From NCBI RefSeq assembly GCF_030816235.1, contig NZ_JAUSXT010000001.1, forward strand, positions 3,224,001-3,288,000: 64,000 nt of DNA, given 5' to 3'. The stretch is from Microbacterium sp. W4I4 (lineage in GTDB: Bacteria > Actinomycetota > Actinomycetes > Actinomycetales > Microbacteriaceae). The notes below the pieces were generated by a model. The model saw nothing but the letters and a program-made list of their open reading frames with translations. It ran no database searches and was not told the DNA's origin. The stretch's first letter is position 1. Each line of letters starts with the position of its first letter. The position numbers and the translations under genes were made by a program. Below, one piece after another: positions 26,946-34,859 of this stretch.

Positions 26946-27347
26946 ATGGACTCGATGATGATGGACGCCATGTCCAAGGACATGAAGATGCCGGGCATGG
27001 AGATGATGGACATGGCCGCCATGCAGGCGTGCATGGATGCGTGCGCCGCCTGCGAACAGGCCTGCACGGTGTGCTCGACGCAGACGATGGACTGCGCTCC
27101 GGCGTGCATGAACTGCGCCGACATGTGCAACACCATGATGCGCTCCATGCTGCGGATGCAGGGCATGACCCCGGCTGTGATGATGTCGATGCTCGACGCC
27201 TGCATCGCCATGTGCCAGATGTGCATGGAGGAGTGCATGGAGCACGCCGAGCACAGCGACGTCTGCCGGATGTGCGCTCAGGCGTGCAAGGCCTGCATGG
27301 ACGCCTGTACCGCGATGCGCGAGTCGATGATGAAGATGGCTTCCTGA
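26946..27347 (+). CDS. Met/Cys-rich four-helix-bundle copper-binding protein (DUF326/Csp-like)
   Basis: 133 residues, with about one quarter Met and 18 Cys, mostly as CxxxC and CxxC along predicted helices (QACMDACAACEQACTVC; CADMCNTMM; CIAMCQMCMEEC; CAQACKACMDAC). This spacing is that of copper storage proteins, whose cysteines line the core of a four-helix bundle and hold Cu(I). No signal peptide is seen, so it should act in the cytoplasm. ATG 26946 has GAGGAG upstream. The N-terminal Met-rich run (MDSMMMDAMSKDMKMPGMEM) is an unusual extra that may also bind copper. Confidence 0.85.
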   Translation: MDSMMMDAMSKDMKMPGMEMMDMAAMQACMDACAACEQACTVCSTQTMDCAPACMNCADMCNTMMRSMLRMQGMTPAVMMSMLDACIAMCQMCMEECMEHAEHSDVCRMCAQACKACMDACTAMRESMMKMAS

Positions 27348-27368
27348 CGAGATCCGCAGTTCAGAAGA

Positions 27369-27713
27369 TCAGCGCGCGACGTTGAACTGCACGGCGCCCA
27401 CGGCCAGCACGGCGTAGTCGCGGTGCAGGGCGACGGGAGTGCCTGCGGCGGCCTCGAGGGCCGCGCCCCCGGCGTTCCAGACGGTCGCGAGCTCGCCGTC
27501 CAGCGTGCGCAGGATCACGACTCCGGATGCCGCATCGGCATCCTCCACGAGCGCATCCACCCAGCCGAGCGGGGTCGCCGACGCCATCCGCGCCTGGATC
27601 AGGTGCAGGGCGTGGCCGGGAGCGAACGAGGAGCAGGCATAGCCGTGGGCGCACATGCACGCAGCATCCTGACGCACCTCAAGGGGCGAAAGGCGGGTCT
27701 GCGGCGTGGTCAC
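27369..27713 (-). CDS. Hypothetical protein, convergent with the copper-binding gene
   Basis: About 114 residues from GTG 27713 behind AGAGGAG. A Cys cluster near the N-terminus (AACMCAHGYACSSF) could bind metal. The rest is a small alpha/beta domain (LHLIQARMASATPLGWVDALV; GVVILRTLDGELATVWN). I do not recognise the family. Its location suggests but does not prove a link to metal handling. Confidence 0.6.
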   Translation of the reverse strand: MTTPQTRLSPLEVRQDAACMCAHGYACSSFAPGHALHLIQARMASATPLGWVDALVEDADAASGVVILRTLDGELATVWNAGGAALEAAAGTPVALHRDYAVLAVGAVQFNVAR

Positions 27714-27803
27714 GGTCGTCTCCTCTGGATCGGTTGATCCGAGGCTACGACCGGGATGTCACCCTGTCGATCCGCGGCGAAACGCGGCGAAACATGCTGG
27801 GCG

Positions 27804-28379
27804 TCAGCTGAACCCGCCCAGGATTACGATGCATGGGCCGATGACGATCAGCCACGCCGCCGCGGCGATGATCAGGATGCCCGTGGCGTAGGAGCGAGTC
27901 GCCCGGAAGAACATCATCACGATCGCCGCGATCGCGATCAACAGGAAGGGCCACAGCAGCCCGAGGATGCCGCCGTTGCCGCTCAGCATGTTGACGGATG
28001 CGAACATCGCGACGACTGCGAGGACATGCGCGACGACTCCTATCGCGATCCCGATCCCCAGTCCCGCGCCGAAGCTCAGTCCCTTCCGTTCGGGGACAGG
28101 TGGCGTCCAGGCGCCGGGTGCGTAGCCCATCGGTCCGGGCTGGGGCTGGCCGGACTGCTGCCACTGGCCGGGAACCTGAGGACCGGCGGCGTATGGATTG
28201 CCCGGCGCCTGCGGGATCGGGGGAAGGCCGGGCGGCGGCGGTGATCCCGCGTCACCCGGAACGGATGCCGCACCGGGAGGCGTCGCGTCCTCCGGCGGCA
28301 CGACCGGCTCGGAGGCTGCCGCTGAGTCGTCGCGGGGATCCTCCGGGGGTGGAACGGGCTGGTCAGGCGTGCTGTCCAT
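27804..28379 (-). CDS. Proline-rich membrane protein (DUF4190-like tail)
   Basis: About 191 residues from ATG 28379, chosen because GAGGAG precedes it. The first half is disordered and rich in Pro, Gln and Gly (PPPPGLPPIPQAPGNPYAAGP). The second half has three hydrophobic helices (IGIAIGVVAHVLAVVAMFA; LLWPFLLIAIAAIVMMFF; GILIIAAAAWLIVIG). It is the last gene of a four-gene operon with the radical SAM and Lgt-like genes and overlaps the Lgt-like gene by 17 bp. Function unknown; cytoplasmic Pro-rich tails of this type often serve as docking segments. Confidence 0.75.
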   Translation of the reverse strand: MDSTPDQPVPPPEDPRDDSAAASEPVVPPEDATPPGAASVPGDAGSPPPPGLPPIPQAPGNPYAAGPQVPGQWQQSGQPQPGPMGYAPGAWTPPVPERKGLSFGAGLGIGIAIGVVAHVLAVVAMFASVNMLSGNGGILGLLWPFLLIAIAAIVMMFFRATRSYATGILIIAAAAWLIVIGPCIVILGGFS

Positions 28380-29181
28380 CGCGCACTCTCCTCTCATCGG
28401 TCACGGCACCGGCGACGCGGAAGCGTCCGGTGCGCAGCATCCAGATCATTCTGGCCGCCAGCAGCGGAATCGTCACCAGCAGGAACAGCTGCGGCCGGGT
28501 GAGTCCCATCCACGCGATCTCGTTCCCGCGCACGAACTCCACGGCGAAGCGGAACACCGCGTACGCGGCGATGTACAGCGTGAGCGTCTCGCCGGCGGCG
28601 ATGCGGCGGTGGCGCAGCCAGAACCACAGCACCACGAAGGCGGCCAGGTGGAAGACGATCTCGTACACGAAGCTCGGGTGCAGCGGCACTCCCGCAGGCG
28701 AGCCGGTTCGGGTGGCGGCATCCGCATCCAGCACGATGCCCCACGAGGCGCCTGTCGGTGTGCCGGGCTGCTCGGTGAGCAGGCAGCCGATGCGTCCGAT
28801 CGCCATCGCCAGCGCGACGGCAGGGGCGAACAGGTCGCCGCTGCGCTCAGGGTAGCCGCAGAGCTTCTTGGCGACGTGCACGCCCAGCCAGGCGCCGACC
28901 AGTGCCGAGAGCATCGAGGCGTTGCCGCGCGCGAGCTGGTCGATCAGGCTGAGGTTCTGCGACGGGTCGAGATGCTGTGCCCACGTGCCCAGCCGTGACA
29001 GCACGGCGGCGCCGATCAGTGCCCCGAGCACGAGGTACGCGATGCGATGATCCGTCACCCGACGGCGGCGCTTCTCGACCAGGAAGACGAGGCCGGCGGC
29101 GGTCAGACCCAGGGCGACGAACGTGGAATGCGTGTCCAGGGCGGGCAGCCAGGGCGCGAGGTCGCTCAGGGTCGGGAACAT
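28363..29181 (-). CDS. Lgt-like (prolipoprotein diacylglyceryl transferase family) membrane enzyme
   Basis: 272 residues with about seven membrane helices. The Lgt signature region is recognisable (AMAIGRIGCLLTEQPGTPTGASWG, then LHPSFVYEI and FAVEFVRGNEI near the C-terminus). I do not see the HGG motif of housekeeping Lgt at the expected place, which reads LSALVGAWLG. It lies inside a radical SAM operon: the start is 1 bp after the preceding stop and the end overlaps the next gene. It may therefore be a specialised paralogue that moves a lipid group onto another acceptor rather than the essential lipoprotein enzyme. Confidence 0.8.
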   Translation of the reverse strand: MFPTLSDLAPWLPALDTHSTFVALGLTAAGLVFLVEKRRRRVTDHRIAYLVLGALIGAAVLSRLGTWAQHLDPSQNLSLIDQLARGNASMLSALVGAWLGVHVAKKLCGYPERSGDLFAPAVALAMAIGRIGCLLTEQPGTPTGASWGIVLDADAATRTGSPAGVPLHPSFVYEIVFHLAAFVVLWFWLRHRRIAAGETLTLYIAAYAVFRFAVEFVRGNEIAWMGLTRPQLFLLVTIPLLAARMIWMLRTGRFRVAGAVTDERRVRDGQHA

Positions 29182-29182
29182 G

Positions 29183-29494
29183 TCAGCCCGCCAGCATCCG
29201 GACCCACAGCATGACCCAGAACGGGATCGCGACGGCGGCGCCGAGGGCGATCACCGACAGGTAGGCCAGCACCAGTCGGGTGTCGCCCAGCTTGCACTTC
29301 GAGCGCAGCAGCCCGCCTCGGCGGGCCTTCGCATATCCGGCGATCGCGATCAGGGCGAAGCCGAGCACGGCGATCGGACCCAGCACGGCGGAGATCAGCG
29401 CGATGGTGGTGAACACGCACAGTCGCAGCGGATCGAACGGCGGTGCCGGGTGACCGACGGCCGCGTCGAACTGGTTGAGCGGGGGAGTGGTCAT
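29183..29494 (-). CDS. Small membrane protein in the radical SAM operon
   Basis: 103 residues. The start ATG at 29494 overlaps the radical SAM stop (ATGA), and the stop is 1 bp before the Lgt-like start. Two hydrophobic regions (LCVFTTIALISAVLGPIAVL; LVLAYLSVIALGAAVAIPFW) flank a basic loop RRGGLLRSKCKLG. This layout resembles small DUF4190-type membrane proteins. Function unknown; the tight coupling suggests it assists its two neighbours. Confidence 0.75.
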   Translation of the reverse strand: MTTPPLNQFDAAVGHPAPPFDPLRLCVFTTIALISAVLGPIAVLGFALIAIAGYAKARRGGLLRSKCKLGDTRLVLAYLSVIALGAAVAIPFWVMLWVRMLAG

Positions 29495-31123
29495 CCGGAC
29501 ACCACCGGCAGGCGCGTACGCCCGCCCGTCTCGCGCACCTCGGTACTGATGGATGCCGGCCGACCTGTCGCGGTGGAGATGCGCGTGCGGCTGAGCGGCG
29601 CCCAAGCCTGCAGTGCGCAGAACGGGGCGCACTGGTGCGCGTTCGTCGTCTCGTTGACCGTCGCCACGTGCACGCAGCACTGGATCAGCCGCTCCTCGAT
29701 CATCGTGTTGATGTCCATGAACGGCTTCACCGTGATGCGCAGCACCCGGTCGGCGAGCATCGCCCGCATCCGCTTGTGCTGACCCGGCAGCTTCGATGCC
29801 GCGAGCGTCGCGAGGGTGCCGACCCCGAGGTCGCAGTTCACGCAGATGTCGCGCCAGATGTCGCCCATCGACGGATGCGAGAGCGAGGACTGCTCGCTGA
29901 GCAGATCCATCAGCGAGCTCTTCACGACGTCGCGGATCGCCTTGTTCATGTTCGAGTCGGCGATGCGGTTGGCGATCAGGTCGGGGTTCAGGTCGAGGAA
30001 CTCCTTCAACCGGCTCGTGTCCGATCAGCCCGACCAGCGACTTCCAGTCGCCCGAGTCGTCCTTGAGGAAGTAGCCCACCGAGCAGCAGTGCGGGTGGCT
30101 GCAGGGCAGAGCGGTCAGGTCGCGCCAGGTGATCTCGTCGCCGGTCTGCGGCCCGATCCGGGCCAGCACGCCGGTATGCGTGAGCCGGTCGTTCGGGTCG
30201 ATGCCGGAGCTTCGTCCCGAGCCGAACACCGGCTGGATGGTCACACCGCCCACGTACGGCGTCGCCTGCGCTCGCCGGATGACCGCGCCGATCTCGTGGT
30301 CGTTCACCCCGAGGGTGGCGGTCATCGTCAGGGTGGTGAAGACCCCGGCATCCGACAGCCGCTCCAGCGCCCGCTCCTTGAACCGGCGGATGTCCGCGCC
30401 GCGGTGGAACGCGACGGACGCAGCCTCCTCGCCGTCGTACTGCAGGTAGATCTCCACCCGCTCGCGGTGCTTCTCGAGGAAGCGCACGAACTCGTCGTCG
30501 TTGGCGATGCGCAGCCCGTTGGAGTTCAGCAGGATGCGCACGATGGGCCGGGCGACGAGGTGCTCGATGAGCTGCTCCAGCCACGGGTACAGGGTCGGCT
30601 CGCCGCCCGAGAGCATCAGCACGTCGATGCGGTCGTTCTCACGGGCCAGTTTCGCGTCGACGGAGGCCAGCACCTCGGCGAGAGGGGCGACCGAGGACGC
30701 GGCGGGGCTCGACTCCGCGAAGCAGGTGGGGCATTTCAGGTTGCAGTGGTCGGTGATGTCCTCGAGGAGGATGCAGGTGTGCTGGGTCTGCATCTCGGGC
30801 AGGCCGTCCTCGTACGCCTGCGGGATGGGCTTGAAGTTGCCGGCGGTGTCGGGGGTGTGCACCTTGGTCGGCGCCGTCCACTGCTCCAGGTACCGCAGGA
30901 TCTCGGTGCTCTCGTCGTACATCGTCGAGATGAGGCCGTGCTCGGGGCATCCGCGCTCCAGCCACACCGTGCCGTCGCGGTCGGCGAGCCAGCCCGACAG
31001 GCGGCGCACCTCGCTGAGCGGCTGGTCCGGCTTCTCCTCGTGACACTTCGGACAGAATGCGTTCACGTATCTGTGGATGCGGTGATCGCGCAACGGCATG
31101 CCCGCTCCTGGCTTCTGTGCCAT
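29491..31123 (-). pseudogene. Radical SAM protein, tetraether lipid synthase (Tes/MJ0619)-like, frameshifted
   Basis: Starts at ATG 31123 behind GAGGGGG. N-terminal Cys pairs FCPKCHEE and RGCPEHG, the radical SAM cluster motif CNLKCPTCFAESS, SGGEPTLYPWL, IYLQYDGEE and ALPCSHPHCCSVGYF are seen. A second frame from about 30009 continues with CVNCDLGVG, IEERLIQCCVHVATV and QCAPFCALQAW. These features match the MJ0619/Tes group, which joins lipid chains by radical chemistry in archaea. The frame breaks at 30010-30013: removing one base gives GHERLKEFLDLNPD without a gap. About 543 residues when repaired. It heads an operon with two membrane proteins and an Lgt-like enzyme. Confidence 0.78.
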
Positions 31124-31180
31124 GAGACCCCCTCGTTGCCACTCAGAGTAGCCGGGACCCGGCGGCGTACACTGTTCGAC

Positions 31181-31255
31181 GTGCTGTTCATGGAGGGCGC
31201 CCGCGTGGCGCGAGAGGTGATCGTCGGTGCGTCGCGCACCGACGGCAGAGGCTGA
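31181..31255 (+). CDS. Possible leader peptide upstream of the FBP gene
   Basis: A 24-codon frame from GTG 31181, seven bases after the -10-like TACACT (31168-31173), so possibly leaderless. It ends 124 bp before the FBP-domain gene, and its last codons contain the hairpin at 31222-31244. Antibiotic-type resistance genes are often controlled by such pairs. No homologue is recognised, and the evidence is positional. Confidence 0.35.
   Translation: MLFMEGARVAREVIVGASRTDGRG
31222..31244 (+). promoter_or_regulatory. Hairpin in the FBP gene leader
   Basis: Perfect 10-bp inverted repeat CGTCGGTGCG / CGCACCGACG with a 3-nt loop. It lies inside the candidate leader frame and about 135 bp before the FBP start. 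It could be an attenuator or a terminator. Nothing else is visible in the 256-bp divergent spacer apart from two -10-like elements. Confidence 0.45.
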
Positions 31256-31379
31256 GAGCGATCCGGCGGCGGAACCCCCGTCACCGGAGAATCGTCGCAC
31301 CCCGGCATCCGGTCTGAGGATGCCGTCCTCCACGCACTCTCCCGCACGCCGTGCGGCAACGAACCGAAAGCACTTCCTC

Positions 31380-31862
31380 ATGCGTCCCATCGACGAGCGC
31401 GCCATCCGCGCCTCCTTCCGCAACGCCTCCCGCAAAGAGGTCAGTTCCCTCACCCTGCCGGCCGACTTCGCCGAGCTCGACTTCGATCGCCTCGACTATC
31501 TCGGCTGGTACGACCCGAAGATGCCCCGCCGGGCGTACGTCGTCGCCGAGGTCGACGGCGAGCCGATGGGCGTGCTGCTGCAGCGCGCCGAGCAGCGCAC
31601 CGCCAGGCGGGCGCAGTGCTCGTGGTGCGATGACGTCACCCTCCGCAACGACGTGCAGTTCTTCGCCGCCCGCAAGGCGGGTTCGGCCGGCCGCAACGGC
31701 GACACCATCGGCACGCTGGTGTGTGCCAACTTCGGCTGCTCCGCCAACGTGCGAAAGCTGCCACCGCTGGCCTACGAGGGCTACGACCGTGAGCTCGCGC
31801 GCGAACTGCGGATGCTGCGCCTCGGCGAGCACGTGACGGCGTTCCTGCGCGAGCTCGGCTGA
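31380..31862 (+). CDS. FBP (FusB/EF-G-binding type) zinc-finger protein
   Basis: 160 residues. The C-terminal treble-clef zinc finger typical of the FBP/FusB group is visible as CSWCDD and, about 40 residues later, CANFGC. The N-terminal part has the family motif around AIRASFRNASRKEVSSLTLP. FusB-type proteins bind elongation factor G and free it from ribosomes stalled by fusidic acid; many actinobacteria carry relatives of unknown physiological role. The gene diverges from the radical SAM operon and has a long leader with a hairpin. Confidence 0.82.
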   Translation: MRPIDERAIRASFRNASRKEVSSLTLPADFAELDFDRLDYLGWYDPKMPRRAYVVAEVDGEPMGVLLQRAEQRTARRAQCSWCDDVTLRNDVQFFAARKAGSAGRNGDTIGTLVCANFGCSANVRKLPPLAYEGYDRELARELRMLRLGEHVTAFLRELG

Positions 31863-31884
31863 CCCGCCCGTTCTTGCCGGATGC

Positions 31885-31934
31885 TGGATCAGAAGTGCAT
31901 CGGAACCGCGAGTCTCCGATGCGCTTCTGATCCA
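31885..31934. repeat. 20-bp inverted repeat (stem-loop)
   Basis: Arms 31885-31904 and 31915-31934 match at 19 of 20 positions (TGGATCAGAAGTGCATCGGA), with a 10-nt loop. It lies between two genes on the plus strand and could terminate the FBP transcript, although its length and lack of a T run are more like a palindromic repeat element. Confidence 0.6.
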
Positions 31935-31975
31935 CGTCGGGGGAATACCCGGCGGAGCACGACGTTGCCGGTGAC

Positions 31976-32617
31976 ATGACCACATTGGGAATCATCGGAG
32001 CAGGACACATCGGCAGCCAGGTCGCTCGAGCGGCGGTGACGGCCGGGTACGACGTGGTGATCGCGAACTCCCGCGGTCCCGAGACCCTGGCGGACCTCAT
32101 CGCCGAGCTGGGGCCGAAGGCGAGCGCGGCCACGGCTGAAGAGGCCGGCCGTGCCGGCGAGGTGGTCGTCGTGACCGTGCCGCTGCGCGCGATCGAGCAG
32201 GTTCCCGTCGAGCCGCTCGCCGGCAAGATCGTGCTCGACACGAACAACTACTACTTCGAGCGGGACGGCCACATCGACGCGCTGGACCGCGGCGAGACGA
32301 CCACCTCGGAGATCGTTCAGCGTCACCTTCCGACCTCCCGGGTCGTCAAGGCGTTCAACCACATCCTCTGGGGAGATATCACCACGGATGGGGCTCCGGC
32401 CGGCAGCCCGAACCGCCGCGCACTTGCCACGGCCGGTGACGACGCGGAGGCCGTCGCCTTCGTCACCCGCCTCTACGACGAGTTCGGCTTCGACACCGTG
32501 AACATCGGCCCGCTCAGCGAGTCGTGGCGCGTCGAGCGCGACCGTCCTGCATACGTCGTGCGTCAGAACGCCGAGGAGCTCACCGCGAACCTCGCGAAAG
32601 CGAACCGACTGCCCTGA
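31976..32617 (+). CDS. NADPH-dependent F420 reductase-like protein
   Basis: 213 residues with an N-terminal dinucleotide fold (LGIIGAGHIGSQVARAAV) and the motif VIANSRGPETL, as in NADP-binding reductases of the F420:NADPH oxidoreductase/NPR group. AFNHI near residue 123 is also typical. It is a cytoplasmic oxidoreductase of unknown substrate. No neighbouring gene indicates a pathway. Confidence 0.82.
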   Translation: MTTLGIIGAGHIGSQVARAAVTAGYDVVIANSRGPETLADLIAELGPKASAATAEEAGRAGEVVVVTVPLRAIEQVPVEPLAGKIVLDTNNYYFERDGHIDALDRGETTTSEIVQRHLPTSRVVKAFNHILWGDITTDGAPAGSPNRRALATAGDDAEAVAFVTRLYDEFGFDTVNIGPLSESWRVERDRPAYVVRQNAEELTANLAKANRLP

Positions 32618-32633
32618 CCTCGGGCATGCGGCG

Positions 32634-32667
32634 GGGGACCGCGCCGGTTAAGCGGCGGTTGGTCCCC
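32634..32667 (+). terminator. Hairpin between reductase and HupE genes
   Basis: GGGGACC (32634-32640) pairs with GGTCCCC (32661-32667), with further pairing inside (GCCG/CGGC). It lies 17 bp after the reductase stop and probably terminates its transcript. Confidence 0.55.
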
Positions 32668-32723
32668 ACGTCGCCGGCCGTTCACCCGGCATCGGGAGGA
32701 TCCAGTGACTCTGAAGGAGCCTG

Positions 32724-33947
32724 ATGCCACCCTCCGCCGACACTCGGCCCGCCGCACCCTCCGTCCTGCGACTCGTGGTCGCCCTGCTGCTCGCCGGAAT
32801 GGGGATGCTGCTGGCAGCTCCCGCAGCATCCGGTCACGGCTTCAGCTCGGTCGTCTACGCCGAGGCGACCCAGCAGGACGGCGCGATGCACGTCGACCTC
32901 GCCCTGGAGTACGACCTGCTGGTCGTCACCGTCGCCGAGAACCAGGATGATCCCGACCTCTTCGAGGACGGGATGGCGGTGTGGAAGACCGGTGACGAGG
33001 CGGCGGCACTGCAGAAGCACTCCGACTCGCTGGTCGAGTACGTCTCCGACCGATTCCGAGTCGAGGCCGCAGGAGTCGCCTGCACCCCCGTCCTCGACGG
33101 CGAGCCGGGTGCCACGGTCCGTCAGGACGTGCCCTACGCGACGCTGCCGCTGCGATTCGACTGCCCGTCCGCCGGATCGCACGTCTTCACCAGCGGGCTG
33201 TTCCCCGACGATGAGGGCTACGTCACCGGAACGGTGACGCTGCTGGACTACGACCTCAGTGCCGCGCGCACCGGCAATGTCTCCCTCGACTCCCAGACGC
33301 CGAGCTTCGACACGTCCGAGCCCGTGCTCGAGCGGATGTGGCGCTTCTTCGTGCTCGGCGCCGAGCACCTGCTGTTCGGCATCGATCACATCCTCTTCCT
33401 GCTCGCGCTGATCGTCGGATCGTGGCGCCTGCGCGACATCGTGCTGGCGGCGACGGCGTTCACCGTCGCGCACTCCGTGACGTTCATCCTCGCCGCGCTC
33501 GGGGTCGTGTCGCTGCCCGACGCGATCGTCGAGCCCGTCATCGCCCTCTCCATCGCCGTCGTCGCGATCTGGTACCTGTGGCGCGTCTGGCTGGACCGTC
33601 GTACGCCGGATGCCGGGGTCGAGCGCACCAGGAGGACGGGCCACGACCGGGCGGACACCGCCCGTCTGGCGGTCGTGTTCGCGTTCGGGCTGATGCACGG
33701 ACTCGGATTCGCCGGTGCGCTCGGCATCGACGAGCCGTTCTCGTGGGGCCTGCTCGGCTCACTGCTCGTCTTCAACGTCGGACTCGAGATCGCGCAGGTC
33801 GCGATCATCGTCGTGGTGTTCCCGCTGCTGCTGATGCTGCGCCGCCGGGCGCCGCGCACGGGGCTCGTCGTCGGCGTGCTCGTCGCCGCAGGGGTCGCCG
33901 TGATGGGCCTGATCTGGTTCGTCGAGCGGCTCGTCGCCCTCGGCTGA
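32724..33947 (+). CDS. HupE/UreJ-family membrane protein
   Basis: 407 residues. A signal peptide (ending near AAPAASGHG) is followed by an extracytoplasmic beta domain to about residue 190, then six or so membrane helices with the family motif GAEHLLFGIDHILFLLALI and FGLMHGLGFAGALG. Two His-rich helices of this kind are taken to pass metal ions such as nickel or cobalt in HupE/UreJ proteins. The N-terminal domain makes it the longer HupE type. ATG 32724 has AAGGAG upstream. No urease or hydrogenase gene is near, so the metal is unknown. Confidence 0.85.
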   Translation: MPPSADTRPAAPSVLRLVVALLLAGMGMLLAAPAASGHGFSSVVYAEATQQDGAMHVDLALEYDLLVVTVAENQDDPDLFEDGMAVWKTGDEAAALQKHSDSLVEYVSDRFRVEAAGVACTPVLDGEPGATVRQDVPYATLPLRFDCPSAGSHVFTSGLFPDDEGYVTGTVTLLDYDLSAARTGNVSLDSQTPSFDTSEPVLERMWRFFVLGAEHLLFGIDHILFLLALIVGSWRLRDIVLAATAFTVAHSVTFILAALGVVSLPDAIVEPVIALSIAVVAIWYLWRVWLDRRTPDAGVERTRRTGHDRADTARLAVVFAFGLMHGLGFAGALGIDEPFSWGLLGSLLVFNVGLEIAQVAIIVVVFPLLLMLRRRAPRTGLVVGVLVAAGVAVMGLIWFVERLVALG

Positions 33948-33956
33948 CGGATGCCG

Positions 33957-34667
33957 TCAGCGGACGTCGATGACGATGCCGGTGAGGCCGTGAACGACGG
34001 CGGCGGCGCCGGCGGCCGCGGCGCGCTCGGCTGCGGAGGCGGTGTACGCGTCCACCACATCGGCATCCGCCGGGTTCGCCACTTCGGATCCGCGGGTGGA
34101 GGCTCCCGCCCACACCGCAGCCGTGACGTTCTCGGTCGGCTCGGGCAGTTGTGCGCCGATCAGCAGGAACTGCTCATCGAGGTGGCTGGCCGTGACCAGC
34201 GCGAGCGCGTCGACCAGGGCCGGGCTCGCCGACACGATCAGGTCGGCATGCAGATCCATCGCCTCGGAGATCGCCGCCACTTCCTCGTCCGGTGACGCGG
34301 CCCGCACGGACTTCAGGCTCGCGCCCTGCTCGTGCGCCCAGCGTCGCACGCCGTCCGCGAGGGCTGCGCTCGTGGGGTCGTGGTCCGCCTCCAGCAGCAC
34401 CACGCGGTAGCCGGCGGCGACCTCGGCTCCGGCCCAGCTGTCCGGCTGCGGTGTGATGGTCGCGGCCGGTGACGGCATGGCATCCGGAGCCAGGAAAGCA
34501 GCGGGCAGGCTGCTCGAGACCGGCGCGCTGTCGCGCGGCGTCGACCAGTCGTCGACGCTGCTGCATCCCGCAGTCATCAGGGTCAGCGCGGTCACGGCCG
34601 TCGTGGCGGCGGCGGTCAGCGCGAAGCGCTTCCGAGCACGCCGGATGTCGGATGCGAAGGAGGTCAC
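33957..34667 (-). CDS. Lipoprotein with BMP/PnrA-like ligand-binding domain
   Basis: About 236 residues from GTG 34667. A hydrophobic stretch ends in the lipobox TAGC, predicting a membrane-anchored lipoprotein. The rest resembles the BMP (PnrA-like) periplasmic-binding fold: AALADGVRRWAHEQGASL, HADLIVSASPALVDALALV, EQFLLIGAQLPEPTENVTA. It is shorter than usual solute-binding proteins and stands alone, without transporter genes, so it may sense or bind rather than import. It is divergent from the secreted phosphatase. Confidence 0.68.
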   Translation of the reverse strand: MTSFASDIRRARKRFALTAAATTAVTALTLMTAGCSSVDDWSTPRDSAPVSSSLPAAFLAPDAMPSPAATITPQPDSWAGAEVAAGYRVVLLEADHDPTSAALADGVRRWAHEQGASLKSVRAASPDEEVAAISEAMDLHADLIVSASPALVDALALVTASHLDEQFLLIGAQLPEPTENVTAAVWAGASTRGSEVANPADADVVDAYTASAAERAAAAGAAAVVHGLTGIVIDVR

Positions 34668-34859
34668 ATCCTCGTTTCTACCCGACTCGATCCGTGCGGA
34701 AGCCGGTGGGAGGCCCCTGTCACCGGATGCCGGGGAAGAGTTCGGCCCGTGTTCACTGAGCAGTCATCCGGGGCGGCCAGCCTATCGATCAGCTGAGATC
34801 GGTTCGACCGACTCGGCCTTCTGCACGCCACGCATCACCTGAACAAGGAGCTCCCTCTG

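Noticed and set aside
25525..26958. Open frame of 477 codons opposite the MFS gene
   Set aside because: Composition dominated by Gln, Arg, Asp and His with no membrane helices; the opposite strand is a normal DHA2 transporter.
34798..34807. ATCGGTTCGA before the phosphatase gene, matching half of the LacI operator
   Set aside because: The other half (TCGA on the left) is missing, the genes are unrelated to the sugar locus, and a 10-bp partial match is expected by chance at this GC content.
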